Assembly: GCA_002633005.1 (NCBI GenBank)
Contig: NMRA01000069.1
Location: 158,203-222,202, forward strand
DNA length: 64,000 bases
Direction: 5' to 3'
From: Phoronis australis
Taxonomy: Eukaryota; Phoronida; Phoronidae
Shown here: one piece after another, positions 10,301 through 20,588 of the stretch
Layout: each line of letters opens with the position of its first letter
Numbering within the stretch: position 1 is the first letter of the stretch
Program-made: the position numbers and the translations under genes
The notes under the pieces: model-generated
What the model was told of the DNA's origin: nothing
Seen by the model: the letters and a program-made list of their open reading frames with translations, nothing else
Databases searched by the model: none

Positions 10301-13300
10301 ATTCCAAACATTAATATTGCTGGTGTAAAATACAAAAAGTTCCCGAGTGCTATGTCAAGTATCGTAATACACATCAGTCATCGAACAATGATTAACCGAC
10401 TGGCGACTGCCGCGAATTCGACATTGGCCAGTACCTCAATTAACAGGTATCAGTATTGTTAACATGGAATAATCATTAAAATAATCACAAACCTTACCTT
10501 TGTATAAAGTCGAGCTTACTTCCCCTCGTAGAAGCACCCTTTTCACGTAATCTCAGATTCAGGGGGGCCGGCTGCAAGCCATTTCACCATGTACATGTAT
10601 TTAAAGGGCTCGCGAAATCGCGGATGCTTAATCTATCACCACAAGTATACGCCCGCCCTCTCGTAAGTGCATCTTTGAAGCGGCTACAAGACCTTCTGTC
10701 ACAAAAAACTTTTTTGTGATTTTGGTCGCGTACCGTTATGAAGTTGGTTAAACATTGTTTCCTAGCCAAAACAGGTGTGATCTTATTGCTTGGCAACAAG
10801 CTGAACAAGTTGACTTCTCTTCGATCAGTAACCAACAAAACATAAGTTCTCATCTGAGACATAGAGAATCCTACACTTGTCTAAGGTTGATGACACCGGC
10901 AGACCTCTTAGATTTTTTTCAAAATCTCGAGGTTTGCCGAGGGATTTTGATGAAATTTCCAAGAAGTTTTTCGCATGTCATAAACCTGAGACGCGTGTAG
11001 GGTTTGTCTCCTCACATGAACCGTAAACATATTCTTTTTTGCGGAAAAACTCTTCTAGCCTAAAACTTTAACCCAGTGGCGGATCTAGGATATCACAAGG
11101 GGGGCCCAACATGTTGTCTGTAAGCATTTGCGCAAACCACGATTGTAGATACGCATAGCACCAAATGAGGGGAGGTCGGGAGGGGGGTTTGACCCCCTCC
11201 CGCCCAGGAATTTTTTCCGTTTTTTCCTCTAAAATTCAAGCATTTTTCTTGATTCCTGAAGTATTATCCAAGAAAAAAAGGCAAAGAAACGGAGAACGTG
11301 TCAAACACGATAAACTTCAAATACCACAACCTCGAACTCACGACCTGGCGGACAGAGCGGAGGTGATTTACTACTACGCCACCACGATTTAACTCCTAAT
11401 CTGCTACTAAGAGACCTATTTGTTTATGGTCTACAGCGTTTGCGCGCGAAACCTACTTCTTTTTTGTAATGCTTATTACACGTTTTATATTTTGTGGAAT
11501 CCGTTCGTAACACATTTTTGTATTAAAAATAGTTTTCAGATGCCCAAAAGACCAAATCCGTTGGCAATAATGACGGGATTGCTTTGGAAATAGTCTTAAG
11601 TTAAGGTTTGACAAAGAGAAAATTATGAGTTTCTGAGTGATTCACTAAGGCTTCGATTAAAATTCACATCTTACCAGCAGTTTCTGTTTTTTCATCGTCA
11701 CTCAGTTTCCATTTTCTTTAAAAAATGAAGTAAATTTTCTTCATTGCACAGTGGAGCAGACGACGGAAACGGAGTCGTAGTGCGCAGCGCCACTGCCGGT
11801 CGCCTTGGATATTGCGGGAGAGCCTATACTTAGCCATAGTTCCGTTACGATTGCGCCGTGTTCCGAAATTGAAATTTGATCTGAGCCCCCCCCCGCCCCC
11901 CAACACTAAAACTTAACACATTTAAATCTTAATACAATGAATGTTTTCGGTCATCCATTCGTTGTAATAAGGTAGAAAAATTAATAAATCTATTTACTGG
12001 ACTTCCGGTTACATAGAGATGGCTACGTTACGTCCTCCTCTCGAGGACTTCATCAGGCCACTGAGTTGTCACGTGACCTGTCATGTGATCTGTCGCACAG
12101 TTTTCGCGGGATCCTTTTCAGCGCCCTGTCCCACGTCTTACAGGGTGTAGTTAAAAGAAACTTCAGCCCCCCCCCCTGTCTGTTGAGGCTAGGATTCTCA
12201 ATTCTCCCGTAAGTAGCTTCTTTGACCCTCTCCTAAACCAAATTTCCTCTCTATCTAGGATCTTGACATCTTCCATGGCGGATCTAGGATATCACAAGGG
12301 GGGCAACATTTTGTCTGTAAACATTTGCGCAAAGCACGATTGTAGATGTGCATGGCACCGAATGGGGGGAGGTCGGGAGGGAGGTTTGCCTTCAAATGGT
12401 AAACCATGGACTGAGGGGATAAAGAGTTTTGAAATTGTCACTTGAATTTTCTCTCTTACCAGTTTAACGCAGTCTTTTGTTTATCGACTGTCCTCGCGGC
12501 CCCACACCTATGTAGGTTGCCACAGTTTATCCCTAACGCCTGAAAATTTTTGCCCGCCCCCCGGCCCCCCGCTCCCTACGGCCCTGTAATGAGCTTAGTC
12601 TGAGCAGCATTATTTTGCTAGCTTCCATCTCTTTCTTACCTGTTAAACAACACTATGTCTGGCTTCCAAATCAGATGACTGGGTAGAGCAAGAGTTTTAA
12701 GTCCGTTGTAATCCGCTGGATCCCATTGGAGTGTCTCGTCGTGCCAATTCTGAAATTTGTTTTAAATTCACATCCTGTGTACAAAAACCTTTTAGCTAGT
12801 TTCGATATCATTGATAGTAATTTAAACGGTCCAGAGTCTATTATTACATTTTGGAAAATTTCAGTTTCCACGACTTGACTTTACCAGTAGCAATTCCTTG
12901 ACGACATTCGAAAAATCTTCGAGAGTCAAAAAGTAATTTTCGATTTGGCCCTCGCCGTGATGTCTTCAGAGAAATGAAAATTTTAAGTGGACAATGATTA
13001 AGTTGTTGATGTATTTTTGCTTAAACTGGATCAAATAAATAATTTTATCGTTCGTTAAACTCCAACTTGCCGCTTTGGGTCACTCCTATTGCCTTCACTT
13101 GCGTTCCCTTGGTCTCAGGTTTCATTGGATTTCATGTAGCGCGCTATTGTTTGACGTCATAACAAAATCAACGTGTTTCATATTAAATAACGTAGAAAAT
13201 AAATCTGAAACTAAATACATGAAAGGCGATCCATATCATTTCAAGGACGCTATTGTAGAATATATATATATACACACTCAGGTAAATAAAACAACAATAA

Positions 13301-16300
13301 TGGATCAACTGAACTTTTCGAACGTACAGTGCTAACATCCTTCGTCAACAGAAACAGAAATAAAGTAAAACCAAACACTATATTAGATGCCAATTGTGAT
13401 ATAATGTTTGATTTTGATTTTTACTTCATTTATGTTTCTGTTGACGAAGGGTGTTATTATATCCGAAAATTTCTGTTGATCCCTTGTTGTTATTTCATTT
13501 ACCTATCTATGTTAATAACCAATTGTTTGAAACAGACAAAAATATTCAGATGTTTTTGAAATTAGTTACTATAGTAAGCAACAACTGTTTTGGTTTTTTT
13601 TATGAAACCGAACTGCAGTTGTCGCTGAACGAAGACAAGAACGAATTTTAAGCTTCAGAACAGTTTCAGTGGGTTGCTTTTATCCGGTTGGTCGCAATAT
13701 TTGCCCAAAGCATTGTCATTTAATGTACTAGTAAGTTGAAGCTCGACCTGGTGTCCATTTTCAAGGCAGTCTATTTGGACAGTCACCAAGCAGTACCGTG
13801 GTCGTATCATCAAATGTAAGTAGGCGCCCAATGCCCACCTTATCACTTTGCTCCGCAAACGTAACTTACAGTGCGTAAACGCTACATTTAAATGCCAAAA
13901 GGTGGTTGGTTACGCTTAACGTGCGCCTACGCTCCACTACAGCTCTGCCACCAGGACCAAGTTTGTAAATGTAATTTGTCAAAATCAAAAATTAGTTCTT
14001 TGATAGAAGCCTGCTACCGAAATCGCGCATGTATGATAAAAGTATACATGTAGTTGACTCGGTTTACCTGAATTGGGGTGAAGATATTACTGGGAGATGT
14101 CGATAGCTTATTATAAGTAGTGAATAAAGACCTTATACTTACTCAGTATGCTGATATGACACAAGTTTTTCTTAGATAGTTCACGGCGTAGTTTGCAAGC
14201 TGCTATTGAAGCTTTTAGTAGATATGCAGAAATGTCTGGTTTGAGAGTAAATTATTCCAAAACAAATGTTATGTGGTTGGGCAGTAAAATAATGTGTAAA
14301 GATGTTTTCCTTCATGCAAGATGGAAGTTGGAATGGGGCATGACGGAATTTAAGATGCTAGGTATCAAGTTCAGTGTTAACCTAGAAAAAAGTTGATTGA
14401 CATCAACTACAATGAGAGGATTGATGAAATTAATAATCTTATCAAAATTTGGTCTAAAAGAAAATCTCCTTTGTTGGGAAAGTTACGGTGGTAATGACCT
14501 TGATGGCGTCAAAAATTATTCACTTAATGACAGCTCTGCCTACTCCATCAGACATTATTATGAATGAATTGAAAGCAAACATTTTTAAGTTTATTTGGAA
14601 TAACAAAGTTGAGAGTGTAAAGTGTGATGTATTAACTAAAACTGATCAGGAAGGGAGAGTTAAAATGTTGAATATAATTCTTTTTAACAAGGCTATAACA
14701 TTTCATGGATAAAAAGACTACTTACATCGAAATCAAAATGGGTGAAATTGTTTGAACTTGAAACAGGGATTGCAAAGTCAAATATTATAAATTTTGGAAA
14801 TGATTTTGTTAAATACCATACTGAAATAATCAATCCTTTTTGGAACGAATTTCTAAGCAACTGGTCTTTTTCACAAGTAAACAGCCCCACGAAGATGTGA
14901 ATGATTTACTCTCATCAAATTTATGTCATAATGATGAAATTCTAATAGACAGAACATCTATATTCTTTAGCAAGTATACTAGTAGTGGTTTTCTTTTTAT
15001 TAATGACGTAATTGATAAAAATTACTGGTTTTACTAATTTTCTGAAATTAAAAAGATCTCGAATATATCTACAAACTTTTTGAAATATTGTTCTCTGATT
15101 GAGTTTATTAGGTCGTTTCTGAGGAGAACACCATTGCAAATGCAGATAATTAAGATTTATGGATCAACAATACCTTTTAATATCCGTAATTTTTTAAACT
15201 GCACGTCAATATGTAAAATGGTATATGGAATTGTTTGCCAGAACAAAATTTTGCCTATTGCCCAAAAAAGATTTCAAGAAGAAGGTTATAACTTTCAAGG
15301 TGATGACTGGAAAAAATATATTTATTTGCCTTTTAAAACGACTTACAGGTGGTTTCAAGCTATACAATACTTGCAGCGAACTGTTTTTCTTAAAAAAATA
15401 ACCCTGCTGGACTCTGGTGTATGTACTTTCTGCCATTCACAAAGTGGAACAGTGGATCACATCATTTTCGAATACAATAATATAAAAATATTGATAGGAG
15501 GATTAAGCAGTTGGGAGTTGTTGGTAAAAGGTATAAATATGGTGATTGATAAAAACAATGATGTTGGCATGCCCATTAGAAATGAAAATAAAGTTTTAAA
15601 TTGAATACTTTAGCAATTAAAATATTTTATTTACGTATCTAGGTGCATAAAATAATCCCCAGACTCTGTCATTACCTTAAGATATTAGAAAGAAAATTTT
15701 ATATTTAAAGAAGAGTTTTATTGGATAATGGTAATTTAGATGAATACCATGCAACCTGGAGAAGCTGGTTAACCATACCTTTTCCTGACAACATTATACT
15801 GAAAGTTGGTGGGTATATTGAGGAGTTCGGGTGCGTGGGTGCGTGTGTGTGTTAAGTGTGAGAATGGCTTGTTTGTTGTTTTACAAGTTTTTGAGTTTCT
15901 ATTCTGTTTACCAATAAAAAAGACCTAATACATGACTTTTGATAAATGATGATTTTATTTTGGAACTAATTTGCGATTGGAAGGTGGTAAGTACTTTGTG
16001 CGTCGGTCGGTGTATCGGGTGTTAGAAGGCGTTTGCGACGTTTGTAAAGTTGCGGGTCTGGGTGAAATTTGTTCTCTGCGAAGCATTAGGTGATATCTGT
16101 TTCAAGTACAAAAGGTTAAATTACTATGATATCTTTCCATTAATATGTCGACCCTATTGCTAAGTCTTTCTTCGGTCACCGATGCCAATTTCCAATAAAC
16201 TAGGACGTTTGCATTCATATTTTGAACTCAATTACCTACATGTGGGCACCTGTATGTATTGCTTTTGCGGGTGCCGGACACACGGGAATTAACCATTCAG

Positions 16301-16646
16301 TTTTAACGGTTAACTATACGAGCCCCGGGGAAGATGGCGATGGGTACACGCATGCTGCTAGCGATCCTGGTGGCAGTCCCCTATTTGAACGGTAGGCTCA
16401 GTGTTGGGCAGGCATACTAGGTCAACGGAAACCTGAACGTTCAGAATCAAGTAAACTCTTGTTATTATTGCTACAGACGAATTTGTAGATTGCTAATTGA
16501 ATTGTCATTTACCTGAGACAGGAATGCAGTAGTGGTGATAACCTGGTTCTTTACGTCGACGTCAGATATGTGTGTAAGCCCGACCAACAGTTCAACGGTG
16601 ACTGGTTTAGAGGCGTTGTAAACAGGACGAGAAACCTTGTTATACC
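4025..16646 (-). CDS. Nicotinic acetylcholine receptor subunit, alpha-type (partial, four exons)
   Basis: Exons on the minus strand, 5' to 3': 16646-16513, 12749-12640, 4971-4791, 4379-4025. All have GT-AG borders and compatible phases, giving about 260 residues in one frame. The family forms pentameric neurotransmitter-gated cation channels of the plasma membrane. Seen here: RPVYNAS and DVDVKNQ of the N-terminal domain; loop [10 protein letters not shown]; a Cys-loop with 13 residues between cysteines and the FPFD core; loop B SWTYD; loop C YRCCPNPY with the adjacent cysteine pair that defines alpha subunits; TM1; and TM2 preceded by GEK, the cation-selective motif. Two aromatic-box positions are Phe: Tyr of LYN in loop A and Trp of loop D. 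TM2 has Pro at the 12' position. The signal-peptide exon and the TM3-TM4 exons were not found. The gene may be intact beyond the window, or may have been broken by the Gypsy insertion downstream. Confidence 0.9.
4791..4971 (-). CDS. nAChR exon: Cys-loop and loop B
   Basis: The acceptor is ATTTTCAG and the donor GTTTGC. At 181 nt, its first base completes a Ser codon with the previous exon and it ends in phase 0. It encodes [21 protein letters not shown], the Cys-loop [15 protein letters not shown] and then HSWTYDSTQ. The Cys-loop spacing and the FPFD core are diagnostic of pentameric ligand-gated channels. The Trp of SWTYD is the main cation-pi residue of the acetylcholine site. Confidence 0.92.
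4980..7580. other. nAChR intron sequence without a supported gene
   Basis: This is part of the 7.7-kb intron between exons 4971 and 12749. Only short random frames are present. At 5619 the words CTGGGTGTCCCAGAAG resemble the end of a DNA transposon, but no partner end was recognised. Confidence 0.5.
7590..8666 (+). pseudogene. THAP-domain gene fragment, two putative exons, broken
   Basis: From ATG 7590 the frame reads a THAP zinc-dependent DNA-binding domain: [20 protein letters not shown], a central Trp region (AWIYAVKK), the second Trp (VWNSKP), and CSMHF as the C-x2-H-F ending. This matches the family layout C-x4-C, FP, W, C-x2-H. A TAG at 7683-7685 interrupts it. A donor GTAAGT at 7809 follows SRYL. 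An acceptor TTACAG at 8475 opens a 62-codon frame to TAA 8664, beginning [10 protein letters not shown], which resembles the RLKPGAVP tail seen after THAP domains. Joining the two exons gives the wrong phase. Stop and phase clash together suggest a pseudogene or transposon remnant. It lies antisense in a receptor intron. Confidence 0.65.
8670..10020. other. Intronic, no supported gene
   Basis: AT-rich sequence with only short open frames. A minus-strand frame at 9497-9733 was considered as a further exon of the neighbouring SAP-like gene, but no domain pattern or splice logic supports it. Confidence 0.4.
10025..10571 (-). CDS. SAP-motif-like protein, last two exons
   Basis: The exon at 10571-10498 (acceptor CTTGCAG, donor GTAAGG) and the exon at 10085-10025 (acceptor GTTTTAG) join in phase: AG plus G makes Arg. 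They give a 44-residue C-terminal tail ending in TGA at 10025-10027. The sequence includes [20 protein letters not shown] followed by FEGLYRAEE and ends NVPE. The pattern L-x3-L-x2-G-x-S/T-x-G-x-K-x2-L/F-I-x-R is that of the SAP motif, a short helix-extended-helix nucleic-acid-binding fold. It is known from nuclear proteins and from many invertebrate transposon-related ORFs. The first acceptor has a weak pyrimidine tract and no start exon was found. Confidence 0.5.
11075..11385 (-). repeat. tRNA-derived SINE
   Basis: Read on the minus strand, the head has a perfect Pol III A box (TGGCGTAGTAG, 11381-11371). A B box differing at one base (GTTCGAGGT, 11337-11329) lies about 40 bases on. The tail runs through a palindromic G/C stretch (GGAGGGGG / CCCCCCTCCC) to ATCCTAGATCCGCCACTGGG at about 11075. 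The same tail recurs at 12268-12400 without a tRNA head. It is non-coding and depends on a LINE for movement. Confidence 0.65.
11886..11901. repeat. Poly-C tract
   Basis: A C-run broken by one G. Similar runs occur at 12167-12176 and 17610-17623. They sit inside or beside the GC-rich repeat families of this region. Confidence 0.6.
12268..12600 (+). repeat. SINE-tail copy joined to a second GC-rich repeat
   Basis: 12268-12400 repeats the GGCGGATCTAGGATATCACA stretch of the SINE at 11075. 12405-12600 matches 46605-46800 along its length, including GGTAAACCATG, ATTTTCTCTCTTA, TATGTAGGTT, CCCTAACGCCTGAAAAT and the end CGGCCCTGT/CCGCCCTGT. It is therefore a dispersed element of about 200 bp with two copies in the window. 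Confidence 0.65.
12640..12749 (-). CDS. nAChR exon of 110 bp: loop A
   Basis: The acceptor is AATTTCAG and the donor GTAAGA. The length is exactly 110 nt, the classic size of this exon in animal nicotinic receptor genes. It encodes [16 protein letters not shown] and then [11 protein letters not shown]. The canonical LYN Tyr is replaced by Phe. It ends with AG, which joins C of the next exon to give Ser. Confidence 0.92.
13277..13510. repeat. Foldback element with arms of about 90 bp
   Basis: The left arm contains GGATCAACTGAACTTTTCG, then TTCGTCAACAGAAACAGAAATAAAGT. The right arm carries the inverted sequence (TTCTGTTGACGAAGG, CCGAAAATTTCTGTTGATC). A close relative lies at 42303-42530 and keeps its arms better. 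The upstream flank (13180-13260) is also shared with that copy in inverted form, so the mobile unit is longer than the palindrome. Confidence 0.75.
14116..15900 (+). pseudogene. L1/Tx1-type LINE, 3' half of the RT ORF, decayed
   Basis: Coding similarity moves through several frames. It starts near 14125 with [10 protein letters not shown], the RT YADD box with the second Asp lost. Next come [18 protein letters not shown], then [20 protein letters not shown] and [16 protein letters not shown], typical of the post-RT region of L1/Tx1 elements. After that comes a long C-terminal part with SFLRRTPLQ and [17 protein letters not shown], a Cys-His module like zf-RVT. Stops and frameshifts are frequent. 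It is 5'-truncated as is usual for LINE insertions. A GTGCG/GTGTGT-rich tail at 15826-15852 precedes the likely 3' end. Confidence 0.75.
16334..16391 (+). CDS. Possible first coding exon with signal peptide
   Basis: ATG 16334 lies in a good context (GAAGATGGCG). It reads [20 protein letters not shown] and runs into a donor G|GTAGGCTC at 16392, phase 1. A basic n-region followed by a hydrophobic core looks like a cleaved signal peptide. No following plus-strand exon was recognised. It lies antisense in the nAChR intron, 120 bases from an exon. It could be chance. Confidence 0.25.
16513..16646 (-). CDS. nAChR exon: N-terminal beta strands and loop D
   Basis: The acceptor is TTTTTAG and the donor GTAAAT. 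At 134 nt it starts with the last two bases of a codon and ends in phase 0. It encodes [30 protein letters not shown] and [10 protein letters not shown]. This aligns with the family pattern YN-RPV / DVDEKNQ / TTNVWLKQ. The loop D Trp is replaced by Phe. Many nicotinic genes split this part in two, with a 45-bp exon for the second half; here it is one exon. The upstream exon must end in phase 1 and was not found. Confidence 0.88.
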
Positions 16647-16659
16647 CTAAAAAGGCAAA

Positions 16660-18770
16660 GTCGTTGGACGAATGTAGTTAGCAAATCTGGCCGATTTCTT
16701 TTATGTCGAAACTAATTTTTCACAGATTCGCAAGACGATGAAGTGTGTCAGATGGTCTACTGTGTGTCCCGAGGATGCACGTCCCAAAAATCCTACTACC
16801 CTGTTTAAAAACGGGAGTTCAAATTTTATTCTTACTGCATGACAAAAAAACAATCCTGCCCTCAAAACAAAGAATACCCTAATGGTGTGAAATGACCTTA
16901 AGAAATCAAATGTGTGAAATGCTTCCTGGGAAGTCGAAGTGGCCATGGTTAAAAAGTACCCTTTATTGACCAAAATGGATGAAAACATACACAAAGTGCG
17001 AACCGCACGTGACGCCCCAGAATCCCAAAGAGAGACCATTGCGTGTTTTTCTTAAAATTAGTGTATTAGCTTCTCGAGTCATGCTCCTGAGGCCTGCATA
17101 ATTCTCTTTACAGGTAAATCGGGAGAATTTCAGAAAGAGTGGTGGAGGTTATAGATACTAAATAAACAAAGGAGAAATATGTGATGTGTGATATGCAGTA
17201 ATGTGAACTGTGAATTGAGAAAAGGGCCGTTATGTGTTGAACATCGTAAGTGTTGCCTGCAGACATTCTTGGTGGCTTAGTGGTGGGTCAAACAGTGAAA
17301 ATTATCTTAATGTTTACCAGTTGTTGGAAGGTGTGATATCACTTGTGAAACAAGTTTCTTGAAAGTACAAGGCTGATTTTCGTTACCACGTGGAAGCGTA
17401 TCTCCCCTGCTTTCAATAAACATTCCTCTGATAAAAAGTGATATTCGCACCCCTAATTCTCACATTGGTTGTGCGTACAACAACATTTACAAGGATTTCA
17501 GATAAATTCAAGTGATGCAAATGATTTTCTTACGGTAGTTGATGTCACAAGGCTGGTTGACAAGAAAATGGGCAGTGCAGGACTGAAAAAACTGGGCCAT
17601 AGACCCAGCCCCCCCCCCCCCCTGTGCTGCACCGTTCATAGGCCATGGGCGACGCAGCACTGAAAAAAGGGACGAGGTTATAGTCCCCCCCCAGCTCCTT
17701 GTGGTGCGCCAGCCATAGCGCATCCTCGTTTTCGATACTTGCCTTTCATGATATGGTCGTAAAGCCTCTGCTCGTCAGTTCTAGTGTCCAAGCTTGCAGT
17801 AGTTTCGGCTTTTGACTCAGTCAAATGTCCCGCACCTGACGTAGAAAAAAATAGCTATTATTTGACTTTCTGGTTGCACTGTGTTGGTTGGTGAAAAGGA
17901 AGACGAGTGATTACGTAAGAGGCTAAGCAGACATTTGAACTCGTCTCTTCCTCACTACCCGCTATCGTAACAAGATTTCAAGATCAACTGCTAGTGCCTG
18001 CTGTTCTTTCCGATATTGCACCTGATGTAGACATAAATGCTGGCGTTGCACGTAGCAAAATAACAGTGGGTTTTTCGAAAGTGTAGAATGTTGTTGGTTC
18101 GCGTTTGATATTAAAGTCAAGGAGCAGAAAGAAAACTTAGTATGCTGGCCAAGCTGAAATATAGGGAAGCATGCCAATGAGGTCATGCAGGACGCTAGAG
18201 AAATGTTCAAATTTGTCAGTGCTTGTACATGCAATATCATTTCTTAGAAAGGGGTAATCAAAATGATATACTTTTGTGCACCTTTTCCGAGACATTTTTG
18301 GAGCTGGTTTTGGAATGTTCCATGTTGTTTGACGGTCTTCCGGTTTATATGACTGTTACTATTTTTCTGAACTAAACGAAAATAAGGTGATAATTTAGAA
18401 AACTGCGGCAGCGTTATTTGTTTGAGACTTCATCTTGAACATTTATATTGAACAAAAGTTGGTCATGTTGTTGCTTTCGTTTCTTTGATACTTCTGCACC
18501 TTTCTTTTAGGCTGAATTTTATCAAAAGGACAAAGTCGCGTGACCTAATTTTAATGGCAGGTAATTAAAGAGTCAAAATGTCAGATTCTACAGTCTTCCT
18601 GCTTTCAGAAAACTTTTACTTTTACTGTGTCAAAATCGATAGTTTTGTAGATTCTTGGCTAAATAACGGGTTTGTCGATTAGGTCCCACACAACCTTAAA
18701 TATGAAATAAAATAATACTGACAAGGCTGAGAAGAAAGCATAATTAGTATGTTCTGAAATACAATGAAAT
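16660..18770. other. No supported gene; one C-rich repeat
   Basis: The nAChR start exon should lie at or beyond here on the minus strand, but no frame shows its helix pattern or a phase-1 donor in context. 17570-17715 holds a GC-rich repeat with CAGCACTGAAAAAAGGG and C-runs. A piece of it recurs inverted at about 26475-26515. Confidence 0.4.
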
Positions 18771-18780
18771 ACAATACAGC

Positions 18781-19182
18781 ATGTGGAGGAGGAGACATTA
18801 CATGCAGGTAGGCCCAGGGAAGACGCAGCTACCGAAATATCACCTTGATATTGAACATCTGATGCAGTCTCCGGCCCGTCAGTGTTATCTACAACAAAAG
18901 TACTTTTGGCAGGTGCGCATAATGGGATATCGCAAAACTGCCATTGAGTGTCAGCTTATGTACTATAGCACCAGGGACGTGAAGAATTATCCGGATTGCG
19001 GAGAAGTTTTCGTGAAGGTCTCCGTCGTCCCTAAAGAAACGGTGGGGGTGTGGGCTTTGCGCACGCCACCTTTGGCACGCGAGACTTCCTGCTCCGCCAC
19101 GTTGATTATTCCTGAGAAATTGGCACCGTTTTGTATTCTACAATTGATGCTCTCTGGAATGCATATTGATCGTGGAGTGTAA
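18781..19182 (+). CDS. Hypothetical ORF, 133 codons
   Basis: An uninterrupted frame from ATG to TAA in an otherwise stop-rich area. It contains five Cys and no recognised motif, signal peptide or membrane segment. There is no clear splice context and no paralogue in the window. It could be chance or a transposon remnant. Confidence 0.2.
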   Translation: MWRRRHYMQVGPGKTQLPKYHLDIEHLMQSPARQCYLQQKYFWQVRIMGYRKTAIECQLMYYSTRDVKNYPDCGEVFVKVSVVPKETVGVWALRTPPLARETSCSATLIIPEKLAPFCILQLMLSGMHIDRGV

Positions 19183-19189
19183 CACTTAA

Positions 19190-20370
19190 CAATTTATTGA
19201 GACACACACAAATATATAATATTGTACAACTCAGCACTGAAATCACAGTTAGCATTACACCCGGGCTTTAGCTTATGAACACATAATAATAAATAAGACT
19301 ATTAAACTGTTATCAGTATACACAACAGTAAGAGAAAAGCGTAGTGTAAAGCGCAAACTTTACGAAGTTGAGAACCTGAGAATAGAGTTTAGAAACACGA
19401 AACATATAACGATGCAGAAAAAGACAAAACCTATAATACATATCATCAGGAATCAACCCTCACGCAACATATGATAAAAACAAGCATGGAAGCGTACATG
19501 CAACGAATGAAATGAAGTTAAAAACTCAATTTTGACGAATAGGTATAATCAAAAGCAAACAAAGGCACAGCGTCGATAAGAATGAGATAAACTTGTAAAA
19601 TACGTTTTGTATTATATCCGTCGCATTGATGTATGCATACTGCAAGTAATTTTAGACATGTAAACATTGTAGTAATATCACGTTGCCTTGTAGCTTCATG
19701 TAACTAAACATCTATAGGCAAGTCTGAACGTGAATTGATAACTTTGAGGGAAAGACATCGAGCATAGCCCCTGTGGCTGACTTTCACATGTAATTACTCT
19801 GAATAGAAACTGTCCATGTTGGCAATTCTAATTTTGTCATTGACACACAGCAATTCCCACTGCAATGTAAGCAGAAAGTCCCGGGTTCGCGCAAGAAATC
19901 TGTGCGGACTTAAAAGAATACTAAACCCTCTTTTGAGGATATCAACCAATCCTTGTAGGAAATCTGCACAACGTCAAGCCACTTTAAATTATTCAAAAGC
20001 ACATCATAAATTATGCAACACCTAACGAGAATAGGAAGATGAAATTACAATAATTAGACTACTTAACTTAGCTAACTGTCAATTAAAACATTTTAAATTT
20101 GTAACCGTAATTTGTACTTAGGCTAATAAACAGTAAATAAAAACTAAATTAAAACACTTTAAGTTAATAAGCGGCATTTGTCAATAGATGGTAATACTGT
20201 AATAAAATTCTCACCCGCAGCCGAGGCACGACCCCATGCTCTTTATGGCCGAAATACATAAACGCTTCCCTCTTTTTAGAAAAAAAATCCCCCCTTGTGA
20301 GTTTCATTCTTGGTCATCTCCAGTCAAAATGTTCGGGATGTCTCTGAGAAGTTCATTAGATATTTGAACC
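19190..20370. other. AT-rich sequence, nothing recognised
   Basis: Very AT-rich, with stops in all frames. No repeat partner was noticed in the window. Confidence 0.5.
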
Positions 20371-20378
20371 TTTTTCAG

Positions 20379-20588
20379 CTATGAGACATCTTTTTCTCGC
20401 TGCAATACATTAATATGTAATTTCAACCGTTCGTTGTCCAATCTCGTATTTTCCAACACCGCTAAAGCTATCAGGTGTTTTCTTGAATTTTCTGTCACAG
20501 TAAAAGAAATGGTGTAAGGTATAAGAACATATACAGTTTCAGTGCACAGCCGATTATACAGTAAAATTTCGAATAGATGACAACATGT
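20379..20588 (-). CDS. Coiled-coil C-terminal fragment, 69 codons, no start
   Basis: The frame opens after a TGA and ends at TAG 20379. The last 28 residues are strongly helical with spaced leucines (VLENTRLDNERLKLHINVLQ), a coiled-coil or zipper-like tail. Transposon-derived Myb/SANT-like proteins of invertebrates often end this way, but no DNA-binding region was found upstream. The upstream half (YVLIPYTISF) is hydrophobic and not diagnostic. Confidence 0.3.
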   Translation of the reverse strand, partial: TCCHLFEILLYNRLCTETVYVLIPYTISFTVTENSRKHLIALAVLENTRLDNERLKLHINVLQREKDVS

